Shown piece after piece: positions 43,421 through 53,021 of a stretch of 58,475 bases of DNA (position 1 is the first letter of the stretch; each line of letters opens with the position of its first letter). The notes below the pieces were generated by a model. That model was not told where the DNA came from, searched no databases, and saw nothing but the letters and a program-made list of their open reading frames with translations. Position numbers and translations under genes: made by a program. The stretch is taken from assembly GCA_016792665.1 (NCBI GenBank), contig JAEUKJ010000179.1, positions 1 through 58,475 of the forward strand, written 5' to 3'. Source of the DNA: Deltaproteobacteria bacterium. Its GTDB lineage: Bacteria; Myxococcota_A; UBA9042; PHBI01.

Positions 43421-44419
43421 TCACTCGTCGCCGCTACCCCGGCGTTCGACGCAGCCCTCGGGGAGACGGCCCGGCGCGTACTTGCGCGGGCAGTCGAAGT
43501 CTTCGGGCAGCGTGGCCTCGCAGCGCGCACGGTCGCAGGTCGCGGCACAGATGCGCTGGAGGACTGGGGCGAGCTCGGGGTGATAGCGCACGCCGAGGAT
43601 ACCGCTGTCGCGCTGGACCTCGTGGCGCACGGGGGTCGCGCGGCCGCGCGCCCAGACGACGAAGGCGTCGCCGTCCCAGTCGTGCGCGAGGGCGAAGGTC
43701 TCGTCGCTGGCGACCCAGAAGAGGCCACGCGGCTCGAGGCGGGCGTCCTCGGCCTTGCCCTGGCCGGCCCGGATCTGGGGAAAGGCCGCGCTGCTGCCGC
43801 ACGGGTCGAAGGCGGACGGGCACTGGTCCTTCGCGTAGCGAGCCCAGGTCGGGCGACGGTCGCTGGCCGCCGAGCGCCACGCGTTGTCGTTGCCGAGGAC
43901 GGCCCGGGACAGTGGCGAGCCGGCGGTCGACTTCGGGTTCCAGCAGCGGTCGTAGGTCGGCAGGGGCTCGCCGAGAAGCGCGCCGCCGACCAGATCGGTG
44001 AAGACCGGATCGGCGCATGCCGCCTTGCCACCGCGCACGCGATCAGGCGCGACGAAGGCCGGGCTGTCGCCACAGGCCGCCGCGCACTGGCAGCTCGGGC
44101 GCAGCGCGTAGGCGCCGAGCGCGACGAGGTCGCCCGCGACGTCGACGACCCAGAGTCCCTTCTGCGAGAGGAGGGGGCGGGCGGGATCGGTCGGGATGAC
44201 GAGCGTGTGATAGCCCCACGCCCCAGCGTCGCCGTCGCGGAAGTAGACGACGAAGGCGCCACGCCCCGGGGCCTCGACCGGCGTCACGGTCGCCCGAGGC
44301 GGCTCGGGCGGCGGCTGCAATGGCTCGGGCTGCGCCGGCTCGGGCTGCGGCGAGACGCGCGGCGTAGAGGTCGTGCAGGCCGAGAGCAGCACGATCATGA
44401 CGAGAGACGAGATGCGCAT
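43421..44419 (-). CDS. Putative lipoprotein with Pro/Glu linker and cysteine-rich domain
   Basis: 332 residues. Lipobox LLSAC is at residue 15, followed by a PQPEPAQPEPLQPPPE linker and a domain rich in Cys (CQCAAAC, CADP, CWNP, CPSAFDPC, CAATCDRARC, CPRK), suggesting disulfide bonds outside the cytoplasm. No known family. ATG at 44419. It shares the strand with the thioesterase, 42 bp upstream. Confidence 0.7.
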   Translation of the reverse strand: MRISSLVMIVLLSACTTSTPRVSPQPEPAQPEPLQPPPEPPRATVTPVEAPGRGAFVVYFRDGDAGAWGYHTLVIPTDPARPLLSQKGLWVVDVAGDLVALGAYALRPSCQCAAACGDSPAFVAPDRVRGGKAACADPVFTDLVGGALLGEPLPTYDRCWNPKSTAGSPLSRAVLGNDNAWRSAASDRRPTWARYAKDQCPSAFDPCGSSAAFPQIRAGQGKAEDARLEPRGLFWVASDETFALAHDWDGDAFVVWARGRATPVRHEVQRDSGILGVRYHPELAPVLQRICAATCDRARCEATLPEDFDCPRKYAPGRLPEGCVERRGSGDE

Positions 44420-44491
44420 GGGGTCCTCTCGAGCGTGATAGCGGGCGCCACGAGCGTCGTCATCTGTCGCCGAGCTGAACGCCGCGCGGGC

Positions 44492-45541
44492 TCAGCCGCG
44501 AGTAGACGCTTGGCTCGCCAGGCGCTCTTCGCGCGGACGCGAGGCGGCCAGGGCCAGGGCCTCGAGGGCGGCGGGCGCACGCTGGGCCTCGGCGTCCTTC
44601 ATCTGCCCGATGCTCGCGATGCCGTGCTTCCACGCCTTGGCGAGTGGGGTCTTCGCGAAGAGGCTCAGCAGGTGGCGCGTGACGGCGTGGGGCTTGGTGC
44701 CGCTGGCGACCTCGCGCGCGAGGTAGGGCACGACCGCCAGCGCCGCTTCCGAGCGGGTCTGGGCGGGGTTCGCGGCGGCGCCGAAGATGCGCGTGTCGGC
44801 CTCGGCGAAGACCCACGGGTCGTCGCAGGCCGCGCGACCGATCATGACGGCGTCGACGTGCTCGAGCTGGAGCTTGGCCTCGGCCAGGGTCTTGATGCCG
44901 CCGTTGATCTCGATCGCCAGTTCCGGGTGCTCGCGCTTCAGGCGATGGACCTCGTCGTAGCGCAGCGGCGGGATGGTGCGGTTCTCGCGCGGCGACAAGC
45001 CATTGAGCCAGGCCTTGCGCGCATGCACGCTGAAGCGATCGGCCCCGGCCTGAGCGACGACCTCGACGAAGGCGAGCATGTCCTCGTACGCGTCGCGGTC
45101 GTCGATGCCGATGCGGTGCTTGACGGTGACCGGGATGGAGACGGCCGCGCGCATGGCCGAGACGCACTCGGCGACCACCTCGGGCACGGCCATCAAGCAC
45201 GCCCCGAAGCGCCCGCGCTGCACCCGATCCGAGGGGCAGCCGACGTTGAGGTTCACCTCGTCCCAGCCGAGGTCCTCGGCGATCTTGGCGGCCCGAGCCA
45301 ACATGCGCGGGTCGTCACCGCCGAGCTGCAGCGCCACCGGGTGCTCGACCGGGTCCTTGCGGAGGAAGTCGACGCGACCGCCGAGCACGATCGCCTGCGC
45401 GGTGATCATCTCGGAGTAGAGCAGCGTCTCGCGCGTCAGCGCCCGCAGGACCACGCGGCAGTGCCGGTCGGTGTAGTCCATCATCGGCGCGACCGACAAG
45501 GCACGCGTCTGTCCGCGGCGCGGGCTCGGCGCAGTCGACAT
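44492..45541 (-). CDS. dusA: tRNA-dihydrouridine synthase, DusA-type
   Basis: 349 residues; FMN enzyme reducing uridines in the tRNA D-loop. Motifs: LSVAPMMDYTDRHCR, NLNVGCPSDRVQRGRFGACLM, VKHRIGIDD, INGGIKTLAEAKLQLEHVDAVMIGRAA. The catalytic Cys is in the NVGCPS motif. The order and length match DusA rather than DusB or DusC. ATG at 45541 was chosen; a GTG at 45565 is also possible. Divergent from the secreted protein starting at 45733. Confidence 0.92.
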   Translation of the reverse strand: MSTAPSPRRGQTRALSVAPMMDYTDRHCRVVLRALTRETLLYSEMITAQAIVLGGRVDFLRKDPVEHPVALQLGGDDPRMLARAAKIAEDLGWDEVNLNVGCPSDRVQRGRFGACLMAVPEVVAECVSAMRAAVSIPVTVKHRIGIDDRDAYEDMLAFVEVVAQAGADRFSVHARKAWLNGLSPRENRTIPPLRYDEVHRLKREHPELAIEINGGIKTLAEAKLQLEHVDAVMIGRAACDDPWVFAEADTRIFGAAANPAQTRSEAALAVVPYLAREVASGTKPHAVTRHLLSLFAKTPLAKAWKHGIASIGQMKDAEAQRAPAALEALALAASRPREERLASQASTRG

Positions 45542-45732
45542 CGGGGCGGGATCAGGGGTCGTCACGGCGCGGGACCCTGCCCTCGCCCGCGCCGCACGTC
45601 AACGATGAGCCACGCAATGCGTACCCGCGCGCGACTTGACCGCGATACCGACTCGGGCATCAACTGCGCCCCGACGCGTTCTGTCAGGCTCTCGTCTCGC
45701 CCCCACCACGCCCCCTCGCAAACGAAGGTCTC

Positions 45733-46362
45733 ATGCGTCTCCTCCGCCTCGCCGCCGTCGCCGCTGCCTCCGTCCTCGCCCTGCCCGCCCTGGCCGGCGA
45801 CATTCCCAAGACCTTCAAGAGCGACTCGTCCGGCCAGCTCCCCCCAGGCGTCAAGGCCTCGGGCACGGTGCTGCGCTCGGTGAGCTGGGTCGACGACAAG
45901 GGCGACAACCTCGCCGTCTTCTCGACGACCTCCAAGACCAGGACGCGCAAGGGGCACGACCCCGAGCTCACCACCACGATCTTCGTCGACATCTTCCAGG
46001 GCAAGAACGGCAAGCTCAAGAAGCAGCGCAGCGTCCGCGAGATCGTGGCCAACTGCGAGTTCGACCTCACCAACGAGTTCCTGCCGACCTCGGTCATGGT
46101 GACCGACCTCGACCAGAACGGCGTGGGCGAGCTCACCTTCGCCTATCGCTCGACCTGCCGCAGCGACGTCAGCCCCGCCACGATGAAGCTCCTCGTCCTC
46201 GAAGGCCCCAAGAAGTACATCCTGCGCGGCCAGACCCGCATCTTCCCGGGCGGCAAGGACCAGGAAGCCGTCGGCGGCGACTACACCCCCGACATGAAGG
46301 GCGCCCCGCAGGCCTTCCTCGACCACGCCGACAAGGTCTGGAAGAAGTTCGTCACCGAGTAG
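45733..46362 (+). CDS. Secreted protein resembling the M949_RS01915 family
   Basis: 209 residues with a clear signal peptide (MRLLRLAAVAAASVLALPALAG). The C-terminal part has DLDQNGVGELTFAYRSTCRSDVSPATMKLLVLE, given in part as CRSDVSPATMKLLVLEG and KYILRGQTR, which I recall from an uncharacterised family named for a surface polysaccharide protein. A possible promoter lies upstream (TTGACC at 45636-45641) with no good -10. Function unknown. Confidence 0.7.
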   Translation: MRLLRLAAVAAASVLALPALAGDIPKTFKSDSSGQLPPGVKASGTVLRSVSWVDDKGDNLAVFSTTSKTRTRKGHDPELTTTIFVDIFQGKNGKLKKQRSVREIVANCEFDLTNEFLPTSVMVTDLDQNGVGELTFAYRSTCRSDVSPATMKLLVLEGPKKYILRGQTRIFPGGKDQEAVGGDYTPDMKGAPQAFLDHADKVWKKFVTE

Positions 46363-46416
46363 GCGCCGTCCGCGACCGTGCGCGCCGATCCCCGCGGGGG
46401 CGCGCCGGCCGGTCGC

Positions 46417-47685
46417 TCACGCGGCCTGACGCTTGCCGACGACTGCCTGCAACATGCTGCGGGGGATGGCGTCGCCATGGACGAAGCGGCGACACACGGT
46501 GTGCAGCGCCTGCCGATCGAGGTGGCGCCCGTCGCGCGTGAGGATCGCTTCGAGGAGGCGCTCTTCGGCGCGCGAGACCTTGCCGTCCGGGAACGCCGCC
46601 AGCGCCAGGACCTCGAGCACGAGGTCGCGCTCGTGTTGGGTCAGGCGGTCGAGCGCCGCGATGAAGGCCTGGGTATCGTCGAGTTCCTTCACCTCGACCC
46701 TGCCGAGACGTCGCGAGATGGATCGCATCAACGCGAGCAGGTTCGGGTGCACCTCGTGGCTACGCACGATGGTGGACGCGACCGCACGCATCATGGCCTC
46801 CAGCACCTCGCGGCGCACGGCCTTCTCGCCGCGCAAGATCTCGATGAGCAGCGTCTCGCAGGCCGACGGCCCCAAGGCCCGGATGCGCGCTTGCCGCACC
46901 ATGCGCCACGCGACCCACGCGTCCCATGCACCGGTGATGAGGACGTCGGTGAAGGTGAGGTAGGCCTTGACGATGGCGCGGCCGCCGACGCGTCGTATCA
47001 AGAGGCGCACGATGAAGTTGGTGAGGCTGATCTTCAGCTTGTAAGAGACGGTCGCGAGCACCATGCGCCACTTGGAGATCTCTCGATAGGGATCGATCCC
47101 GAACGGATTCTGCGGCGGGTTCGGCAGCTCCAGCGCCGCGCGCGCCAACGCCAGTGCGACCGCGTTCTGCTCGTCGGTCGGCGGGTCCACCCCGCGCGGG
47201 ACGAGCCTGATCCCGGCCTCGCGCGCGATGAGGTGGACCGTCTTCAGCGCGAAGCGATAGAGGATCGCGACCTCGATCATGGTCGCGACGATGGTGACGC
47301 CGTTGACGATGAGGAAGTCGCGGATGTCCTCCCAGAAGGTGGTCTCGATGTGCTCGGGCACCGCCAGCACGAACGACGCGATGGACGAGATGAGGCCCGA
47401 CAGCGCGCCGATGCCGAAGGCGACCCACACCATCTTGCGCCCGAGGCGCCGGATGGCCTCGCGCTCCTGATCGTCGAGGAGGTGGACGACCTCGTCGCCG
47501 TGCAACTCGGGCAGCTTCGCCTCGTAGCGCTTGAAGCGCTCGAGGCCCATCTTCTCGAGCTTCGGGTTGGTCGGGACCGCGAACTCGAGCCCCAGCTCCT
47601 CGAGCTTATGGACCGTGGCCTCGACGATCGAGCCGTCGAGCTCGCCCGCCGTCCTCGCGTCTTCGGGTGTTGTCTCCGCCACCAT
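46417..47685 (-). CDS. Membrane protein of unknown function
   Basis: 422 residues. Two or more hydrophobic segments lie in the first half (VWVAFGIGALSGLISSIASFV and IVNGVTIVATMIEVAILYRFAL); the second half is mostly alpha-helical and soluble, with a conserved-looking LSGLISS motif and a C-terminal basic tail. I do not recognise a family with certainty. GAGG lies 7 bp before ATG 47685. It follows the 274-residue gene on the same strand by 8 bp, so both are probably cotranscribed with the pseudokinase. Confidence 0.75.
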   Translation of the reverse strand: MVAETTPEDARTAGELDGSIVEATVHKLEELGLEFAVPTNPKLEKMGLERFKRYEAKLPELHGDEVVHLLDDQEREAIRRLGRKMVWVAFGIGALSGLISSIASFVLAVPEHIETTFWEDIRDFLIVNGVTIVATMIEVAILYRFALKTVHLIAREAGIRLVPRGVDPPTDEQNAVALALARAALELPNPPQNPFGIDPYREISKWRMVLATVSYKLKISLTNFIVRLLIRRVGGRAIVKAYLTFTDVLITGAWDAWVAWRMVRQARIRALGPSACETLLIEILRGEKAVRREVLEAMMRAVASTIVRSHEVHPNLLALMRSISRRLGRVEVKELDDTQAFIAALDRLTQHERDLVLEVLALAAFPDGKVSRAEERLLEAILTRDGRHLDRQALHTVCRRFVHGDAIPRSMLQAVVGKRQAA

Positions 47686-47693
47686 CGACGACC

Positions 47694-48518
47694 TCAGAGG
47701 AGTCCGCCGGCGAGCCGCCAGCCGGGTCCGCGCTTCACCCACTTCACCTGATGTGAGAGTGACTCTCCCTTTTCGCCGCGCCGCGCATGCCGCGTCCGCA
47801 CCACCGTCCCCTCGATCGCCTCGGCCACGACCGACTGCGGCTCGACGTAGCCCTCGAACTGGATCTCGCCCTGGGCCGCCTCCCAGGCGTGTCGGAACTG
47901 GTCGAAGGTGACCTTCTTGTCCGACGTCGAGGCGCTCGCGTCGCACAGCTCGCGGAAGGCCCGCCAGTGATGCGTCGCGAGGATGCGATAGAGCAGCGGC
48001 AGCAGATCGGCCGGCTTCTCGGTCGCGTTCGGCACGGCGATCCCGGCCTGCAGCTTGTCGAGGCTCGCCACCGCCTGATCGAGCCCGGGGACGGCCCCCT
48101 CGCGCTCGAGGAGGAGCTGCCCGCGCACGAAGATCGGCCCCAGCTCGACGACCAGCTCCGGCGCCTCGAGCTCGGTGCGCGCCTCGAGCACGGTGACGAT
48201 CGCGTCCCAGCGGTCCTCGCGCCGAAAGCCGAGCAGGGCCTGCACCTCGCGCATCCGCCCGACGCGCTGCGCCCAGACCATGTCCATCGGGATCGCGACC
48301 GCGAGACGCTGCCCCTGCGCGCTCTCGGTCCGATGCAGGATGGCCCGCCCCGTGTCGTGCGGCCCCTGCGAGGTCGGGTCGATGCCCGTCAGCGCGAAGC
48401 GCGCGCCGACCTCGGGCCGCACCTTGCCGACCGGCCCCGGGACCTCACCGAGCAGCGTCTCCCAGCGCAGCCGCCCTGCCTCGATGACCGAAGCGCGGAT
48501 CGTGTCGAGCTCTCCCAT
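47694..48518 (-). CDS. Hypothetical protein in the pseudokinase operon
   Basis: 274 residues, largely soluble with mixed helix and strand and no signal peptide. No recognised domain. ATG at 48518 is strongly supported by GGGAGGA 8 bp upstream. It begins 17 bp after the pseudokinase stop and is likely co-transcribed with it. A role as the pseudokinase's client or partner is a guess from position only. Confidence 0.75.
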   Translation of the reverse strand: MGELDTIRASVIEAGRLRWETLLGEVPGPVGKVRPEVGARFALTGIDPTSQGPHDTGRAILHRTESAQGQRLAVAIPMDMVWAQRVGRMREVQALLGFRREDRWDAIVTVLEARTELEAPELVVELGPIFVRGQLLLEREGAVPGLDQAVASLDKLQAGIAVPNATEKPADLLPLLYRILATHHWRAFRELCDASASTSDKKVTFDQFRHAWEAAQGEIQFEGYVEPQSVVAEAIEGTVVRTRHARRGEKGESLSHQVKWVKRGPGWRLAGGLL

Positions 48519-48535
48519 TCCATTCCTCCCCGGTG

Positions 48536-50680
48536 TCATGGCGTCGGCACCAACTTCAACATGACGGACTTGCCGCTGGTCGTCGCGAGACGCTGCCGCA
48601 CAGGCTTGAAGCCGGCCCGCGACACCGAGATCTCGACGCCCGCCTCGCCATCCCACTCGACATAGAGCGGCGTTTCTCCGACAGACTGCCCGTGGACCGA
48701 GACCCGCGCGCCGACCGGATCGGAGTCCACCAACACGCGGTGCGTGGTCGCGGCCGCCTTCTTGACGAGGTCGGGGTCCTCGAGATCGGCCAGCGGATCG
48801 ACCGGCTTCTTGTCGTTCGGGTCCACTTTCGAGAGCGGCTCGACCTTGTCCAGCCGACTCGGCTCCTTGGCCTTCTCGACCACCGGCGCGGCTGCGGGCC
48901 GCATCGTGTCGGTCGCCACGGTGTCGGCGGTCGCGATTCTGGGCGCGGTGTCCGCAAGGACGCTGCCCGGGCCCGTATCGGTCGTAGCCTGCGCGACCGC
49001 GTCTACGGCACCGACCGCGCCGACCTCGACCGCATTGGTCGGGCTCGCTACCTCATGCACGGCGACACTCGCGTCGTGACCCGCGCGCCCCGTCGGCGCC
49101 TCGGCCTCGACCTCGCTCGTCGCGACGGTGCGCGGCAGGGTCGCGAACAAGATCGCCGCCGCGATCCCCGCGACCGCGACGCCCAGGACGAACCAGAGCA
49201 CCGGCGACCCACGCCGCTTCACCTCGATCTCGGGGTCCGACCACGCGCTCGCAGTGCGTCGCACCTCCTGGGACAAGACCGCGTTCGCACCCTCGCGCGC
49301 GCCGGCTCCAGACCCGCCGGTCGCGGGGCCGGCCCCTCGCGCCGGGCCGAGCGCACCGGAGTCCCCGCGCACGTCCGTCGGGCGTGGACCGGTGTGCGGG
49401 CCCGAGGGCGGCGTGGTCCTCACGTTCTCGCGCAGGCTCGGGCGCGGTCCGGTCCGCGGCCCCGAGCGCGGGCCCGGCGTGGCCCCTTGCGGTGGGGTCG
49501 TCTCGGGCGTCGCCGCCGCGGCTCCCGGGCCGGTCATGCGGCGCGGCTTGGTCGTCAGCTCGGGCACGCGCGGCGCGTTCGAGCGACCCGTCGTCGGCGC
49601 GACGCCATAGGGGTTGGTCGCGCGCTTGGTCGAGCGCGAAGTAGGGCCGCCGGCGCCCGCCGCCGGAGCCGCGAACTCGGCGGTCGTGGTCGGCATCGGG
49701 AGGATCGGCTGGACGCGCGCGAGCTCGAGCAGGTCGAGCGCCTTCTGGGCGCCGTCCGGTCGGTTCCACGGCTTCTTCTCGAGGCATCGCAGGACGAGGT
49801 CCACCAGCGGCCCCACCAGCACGCGCCCGTCGCGCTCGGGGGCCGGTGGCATCTTCACGCTGTGAGCCACCAGGAGGTCGCTCGGCGAGACCTCGGAGAA
49901 CGGCGGCTTGCCCGTCAGGAGCTCGTAGAGCAGGGCACCCGCCGAGTAGAGATCGCTGTGCCCCGAGACGCCGCGGCCGCGCGCCTGCTCGGGCGCCATG
50001 GTGCGCCACGCCGCCGACAGCGCCTGCGGAAAGACGAAGGGGGTCGCGTCGTCGTCGGCCAGGACGCGCACGAGCCCGAAGTTCTCGATCTTGATGGACT
50101 CGCCACCGCCTGCCCGCGTGAGCAGGATCACGTTGTGGAGGCCGAGGCTGCGATGCAGCACCCCGTGCGTGTGTGCCTCCAGCAGGGCGTCGAAGAGCTC
50201 CTTGGCGATGGCGACCAGGCGCCCCGGGTCGAAGGGGCCTCCGCGCGTCAGGACCTCGGCGAGGGTCGGGCCGGCGACGAGCTCTTGCGCGATGAAAAGC
50301 GTGCCGTCCTCGGCGACCCCGTGCTCCATGACGCGCACGATGTTGGGGTGCGCCAGCGAGGCGACAAGGCGCCCCTCGCGCTGGAAGCGCGCGATGAGCC
50401 CGAGGTCGGTCGCGATCGACGGCGCCAGGAGGCGCACCGCGATCGGCGTGTTCAGGCGCAGATCGGTCGCGCGATAGGCCGTGCCGAGCGTGCTCTTGCC
50501 GAGCACCTGGTCCAAGCGATAGCGCCCCGCGAGGACCTCGCCTTCGCGGGTACCGGGGTCGCGCCCGAGGTAGCGGGCGCGCTCGACCGTGGCATAACCG
50601 TCGCTCTTGCAGAACGGCGCCTGCGTCTCGGTCCCACATTGAGGGCAGATGCGCGTGACCATGGGACCGGGAGGATACAT
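48536..50680 (-). CDS. Predicted Ser/Thr pseudokinase with zinc ribbon, membrane segment and PEGA-like domain
   Basis: 714 residues. Residues 12-24 form a CPQC...C zinc-ribbon-like motif. The kinase domain (about 50-330) keeps the Gly-loop (GKSTLG) and the activation-loop APEQARG and aE Glu102, but the ATP-binding Lys is Arg83 (AVRLL), the catalytic Asp is Ser178 (HRSLGLHN) and the Mg-binding Asp is Asn200 (ENFG). All three changes remove catalysis in known kinases. A long Pro/Thr/Gly/Arg tail leads to a membrane segment (about 500-520, PVLWFVLGVAVAGIAAAI) and a C-terminal PEGA-type domain (VSVHGQSVGETPLYVEW). AGGAG lies 9 bp before ATG 50680. Probable ligand-binding scaffold. Confidence 0.88.
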   Translation of the reverse strand: MYPPGPMVTRICPQCGTETQAPFCKSDGYATVERARYLGRDPGTREGEVLAGRYRLDQVLGKSTLGTAYRATDLRLNTPIAVRLLAPSIATDLGLIARFQREGRLVASLAHPNIVRVMEHGVAEDGTLFIAQELVAGPTLAEVLTRGGPFDPGRLVAIAKELFDALLEAHTHGVLHRSLGLHNVILLTRAGGGESIKIENFGLVRVLADDDATPFVFPQALSAAWRTMAPEQARGRGVSGHSDLYSAGALLYELLTGKPPFSEVSPSDLLVAHSVKMPPAPERDGRVLVGPLVDLVLRCLEKKPWNRPDGAQKALDLLELARVQPILPMPTTTAEFAAPAAGAGGPTSRSTKRATNPYGVAPTTGRSNAPRVPELTTKPRRMTGPGAAAATPETTPPQGATPGPRSGPRTGPRPSLRENVRTTPPSGPHTGPRPTDVRGDSGALGPARGAGPATGGSGAGAREGANAVLSQEVRRTASAWSDPEIEVKRRGSPVLWFVLGVAVAGIAAAILFATLPRTVATSEVEAEAPTGRAGHDASVAVHEVASPTNAVEVGAVGAVDAVAQATTDTGPGSVLADTAPRIATADTVATDTMRPAAAPVVEKAKEPSRLDKVEPLSKVDPNDKKPVDPLADLEDPDLVKKAAATTHRVLVDSDPVGARVSVHGQSVGETPLYVEWDGEAGVEISVSRAGFKPVRQRLATTSGKSVMLKLVPTP

Positions 50681-50772
50681 GCTCGGCCGCTCCTACGGAA
50701 GCGCTGCGGCGGCGGCAACCGCACGCGGCGAAGCCCCCGGAGCGGGCCCAGAGCACGGACCCGAACGCCCTC

Positions 50773-51561
50773 CTAGAGCGAGAGACGCTTGAAGCCTGCC
50801 TCGGGGATGGCCTTGATGACCCCCATCACGCCGCGCCAGAAGGGCGGCCAATAGAGGTCGTCGCGGCGCGCCTCCATCGCTTCGAGGACCGCGTGCGAGG
50901 CGGCCTCGGGCGAGGCGATGGGGATCTTGGTCGCGAGCCCCCAGGTCATGCGCGTGTCGATGAAGCCGAGCTTCGCGGTCATGACGTGCACGCCCTTCGA
51001 GAACACGCGGTTCCGGAGCCCTTGCAGGTAGAGCGCGAGGGCACCCTTGGCGCTGCCATAGGCATAGTTCGACTGGCGCCCGCGATCACCGGCGACCGAT
51101 CCCAGTGCCGCGATGATCCCGCGCCCGCGCGCCGCCATCTGGTCGGCCACCAACTCGGCCAGCGACGCGGCCCCGAGGTAGTTCACCTCGACGATGCGGC
51201 GCAGCATCTGCGGGTCGCGGCGCCCGTCATCGCCCATGTCGCCGAAGGCGATGACCATGCGCTCGATGGGGCCGACCGCCGCCTCGATGCTGCTGACCAG
51301 GGCTGCGTGGGTCTCGACCGCGCGCGCATCGAAGCCGCCCGAGATCGCCACGACCCGGGTGCGCACCGCGATGTCCTTGGCGATGCGCTCGGCCTCGGCC
51401 TGGTCCCGCGCCCCGACCCACACCGGATGTCCGCGCTCGGCAAAGCGCAAGGCAAGCTCGCGCCCCACCCGCGAGGTCACGCCGAAGACCACCGCCGCAC
51501 CTCGCACCGCCCCCTCCACGCCGCTTCGCGGCTGCTCGTTGCCTCCCTCACCGCGCTCCAT
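50773..51561 (-). CDS. Short-chain dehydrogenase, DprE2-like partner
   Basis: 262 residues. NAD(P)-binding motif GVTSRVGREL near the N-terminus and the SDR catalytic SVAGDRGRQSNYAYGSAKGAL (Ser, Tyr and Lys). Directly downstream of a DprE1-like oxidase, with a one-base start/stop overlap (TGATG), so the pair is coupled. In mycobacteria DprE1 oxidises decaprenyl-phosphoryl-ribose and DprE2 reduces the keto intermediate to the arabinose form. The pair suggests the equivalent epimerisation here, substrate unproven. Confidence 0.85.
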   Translation of the reverse strand: MERGEGGNEQPRSGVEGAVRGAAVVFGVTSRVGRELALRFAERGHPVWVGARDQAEAERIAKDIAVRTRVVAISGGFDARAVETHAALVSSIEAAVGPIERMVIAFGDMGDDGRRDPQMLRRIVEVNYLGAASLAELVADQMAARGRGIIAALGSVAGDRGRQSNYAYGSAKGALALYLQGLRNRVFSKGVHVMTAKLGFIDTRMTWGLATKIPIASPEAASHAVLEAMEARRDDLYWPPFWRGVMGVIKAIPEAGFKRLSL

Positions 51562-52937
51562 CACGAACGTCCTCCGGGCGTCACCAGGCCGAGCCTCTCG
51601 CCCATCGTCGATCGGAAGACCCCCTTCGGGTCGACCGCGTCGCGAGCCGCCTTCCATGCCTCCCACTCGGGGTACATGCGCTGGAAAGATTCGCGCGACA
51701 CCCGCGCATCCTTGCCGAGATAGACGCGTCCCCCCGCCTCGACGGTGATCGCGTCCAGCCGCTCGAGCAGCTCGAGCAGCGGCGCCCCGTGGTTCGGGAA
51801 GTCGAGGGCCAGCGTCACGCCCGGCGTCGGGAACGACAGCCAGCCGTTGTCGGTGGGCCCGAACTCTTTGATCACAGCCAGGAAACTGCCGAAGCCCGAG
51901 CGCGTGATGGCACCCAGGATCTCGCGCAGGGGCCGCTGGTCGGGCGTCTTCGGCAGGACCATCTGGTACTGCAGGAAGCCGCGCTTGCCGTAGATCCGGT
52001 TCCAGTGGCGCACCGCGTCCAGCGGATAGAAGAACGGCTCGTAGTGGACGATGCTGTTCTTCTGGCCGCGCGGGTGCTTGCGGAAGTAGACCTCGTTGAA
52101 GGCCTTTACGGTCGCCTGGTTCAAGAGCCAGCCGGGCCCGTCGATGGGCACGTCCAGGAGGCGGTCGGCCGCGTCGACGACCCGGCCGAGGAGGCTCTTC
52201 TTCGCCTCGATCCCCTGCGGGGCGTGGCGCCCGCGCATGAAGATGCCGCGCCCCATCGCCTTGCCGGTCGTGACGCAGTCGATCCAGCCGACCGTGTGCG
52301 TGAAGCCCGTGCTCTCGGCCGAGACCGCGAAGAAGTGGTCGAGGTCCTCGACCCGCACCGACTCCATCTCGATCCAGGGCCCGGCCACGGGCGTGAGACG
52401 CAGCTCGACGGAGAGCACGACGCCGGTCAGGCCGAGCCCGCCGACGGTCGCCTTCCACAGCTCGGGGTGGGTCTCCTTGCGGACCTCGAGGACCTCGCCA
52501 CTGGCCGTCAGCAGCTCGAAGCTCCGCACGTGGTTCGAGAAGCTGCCATCGACGTGGTGGTTCTTGCCGTGCACGTCGCAGGCGAGGGCGCCACCCAGCG
52601 TCACGAACTTCGTGCCCGGCGTGATCGGCAGGAAGAAGCCGCGCGGCACGAACACGCGCAAGACCTCCTCCAGCGAGACCCCGGCCTCGGCCTTCAGCCA
52701 GCCGGTCGCGGGGTCGAAGGCCAGGAACCGATCCAAGCGGGTCGTCATCACGACGTGCCCCGAGTGCAGCGCCGTGTCGCCATAGCTGCGCCCGAGGCCG
52801 TACGCCAGGAGGCCGTCCCCCTGGCTGTCGCCAACGGCCTTCACCATGTCGGCGCGCGTCTCGGGGCGGGCGACCTCGGCCGAGATGACCGGCCACCGAC
52901 CCCACCCTTCCATGTCGCGTTTCACCCAGTCAGCCAC
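51561..52937 (-). CDS. FAD-dependent oxidase, DprE1-like
   Basis: 458 residues. VAO-type FAD-binding domain with YGLGRSYGDTALHSG, CDVHGKNHHVDGSFSNHVRSF and TVGGLGLTGV. C-terminal oxidase domain with FLQYQMVLPK, GWLSFPTPGVTLALDFPNHG and YLGKDAR, containing the Lys of the DprE1 active-site region. The position of mycobacterial Cys387 (WNICVDF) reads TLALDF, with Ala. GTG at 52937 has AAAGGAG 6 bp upstream. Coupled with the DprE2-like SDR. Likely makes a 2'-keto sugar-phospho-lipid. Confidence 0.85.
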   Translation of the reverse strand: MADWVKRDMEGWGRWPVISAEVARPETRADMVKAVGDSQGDGLLAYGLGRSYGDTALHSGHVVMTTRLDRFLAFDPATGWLKAEAGVSLEEVLRVFVPRGFFLPITPGTKFVTLGGALACDVHGKNHHVDGSFSNHVRSFELLTASGEVLEVRKETHPELWKATVGGLGLTGVVLSVELRLTPVAGPWIEMESVRVEDLDHFFAVSAESTGFTHTVGWIDCVTTGKAMGRGIFMRGRHAPQGIEAKKSLLGRVVDAADRLLDVPIDGPGWLLNQATVKAFNEVYFRKHPRGQKNSIVHYEPFFYPLDAVRHWNRIYGKRGFLQYQMVLPKTPDQRPLREILGAITRSGFGSFLAVIKEFGPTDNGWLSFPTPGVTLALDFPNHGAPLLELLERLDAITVEAGGRVYLGKDARVSRESFQRMYPEWEAWKAARDAVDPKGVFRSTMGERLGLVTPGGRS

Positions 52938-53021
52938 GTCAGGCTCCTTTGCGCGCGGGCAAGCTGCCCGACCATGGCGACCGCTTCAACGCAATTCTGT
53001 TCGCCCGCGGCCCGGTCGGCC

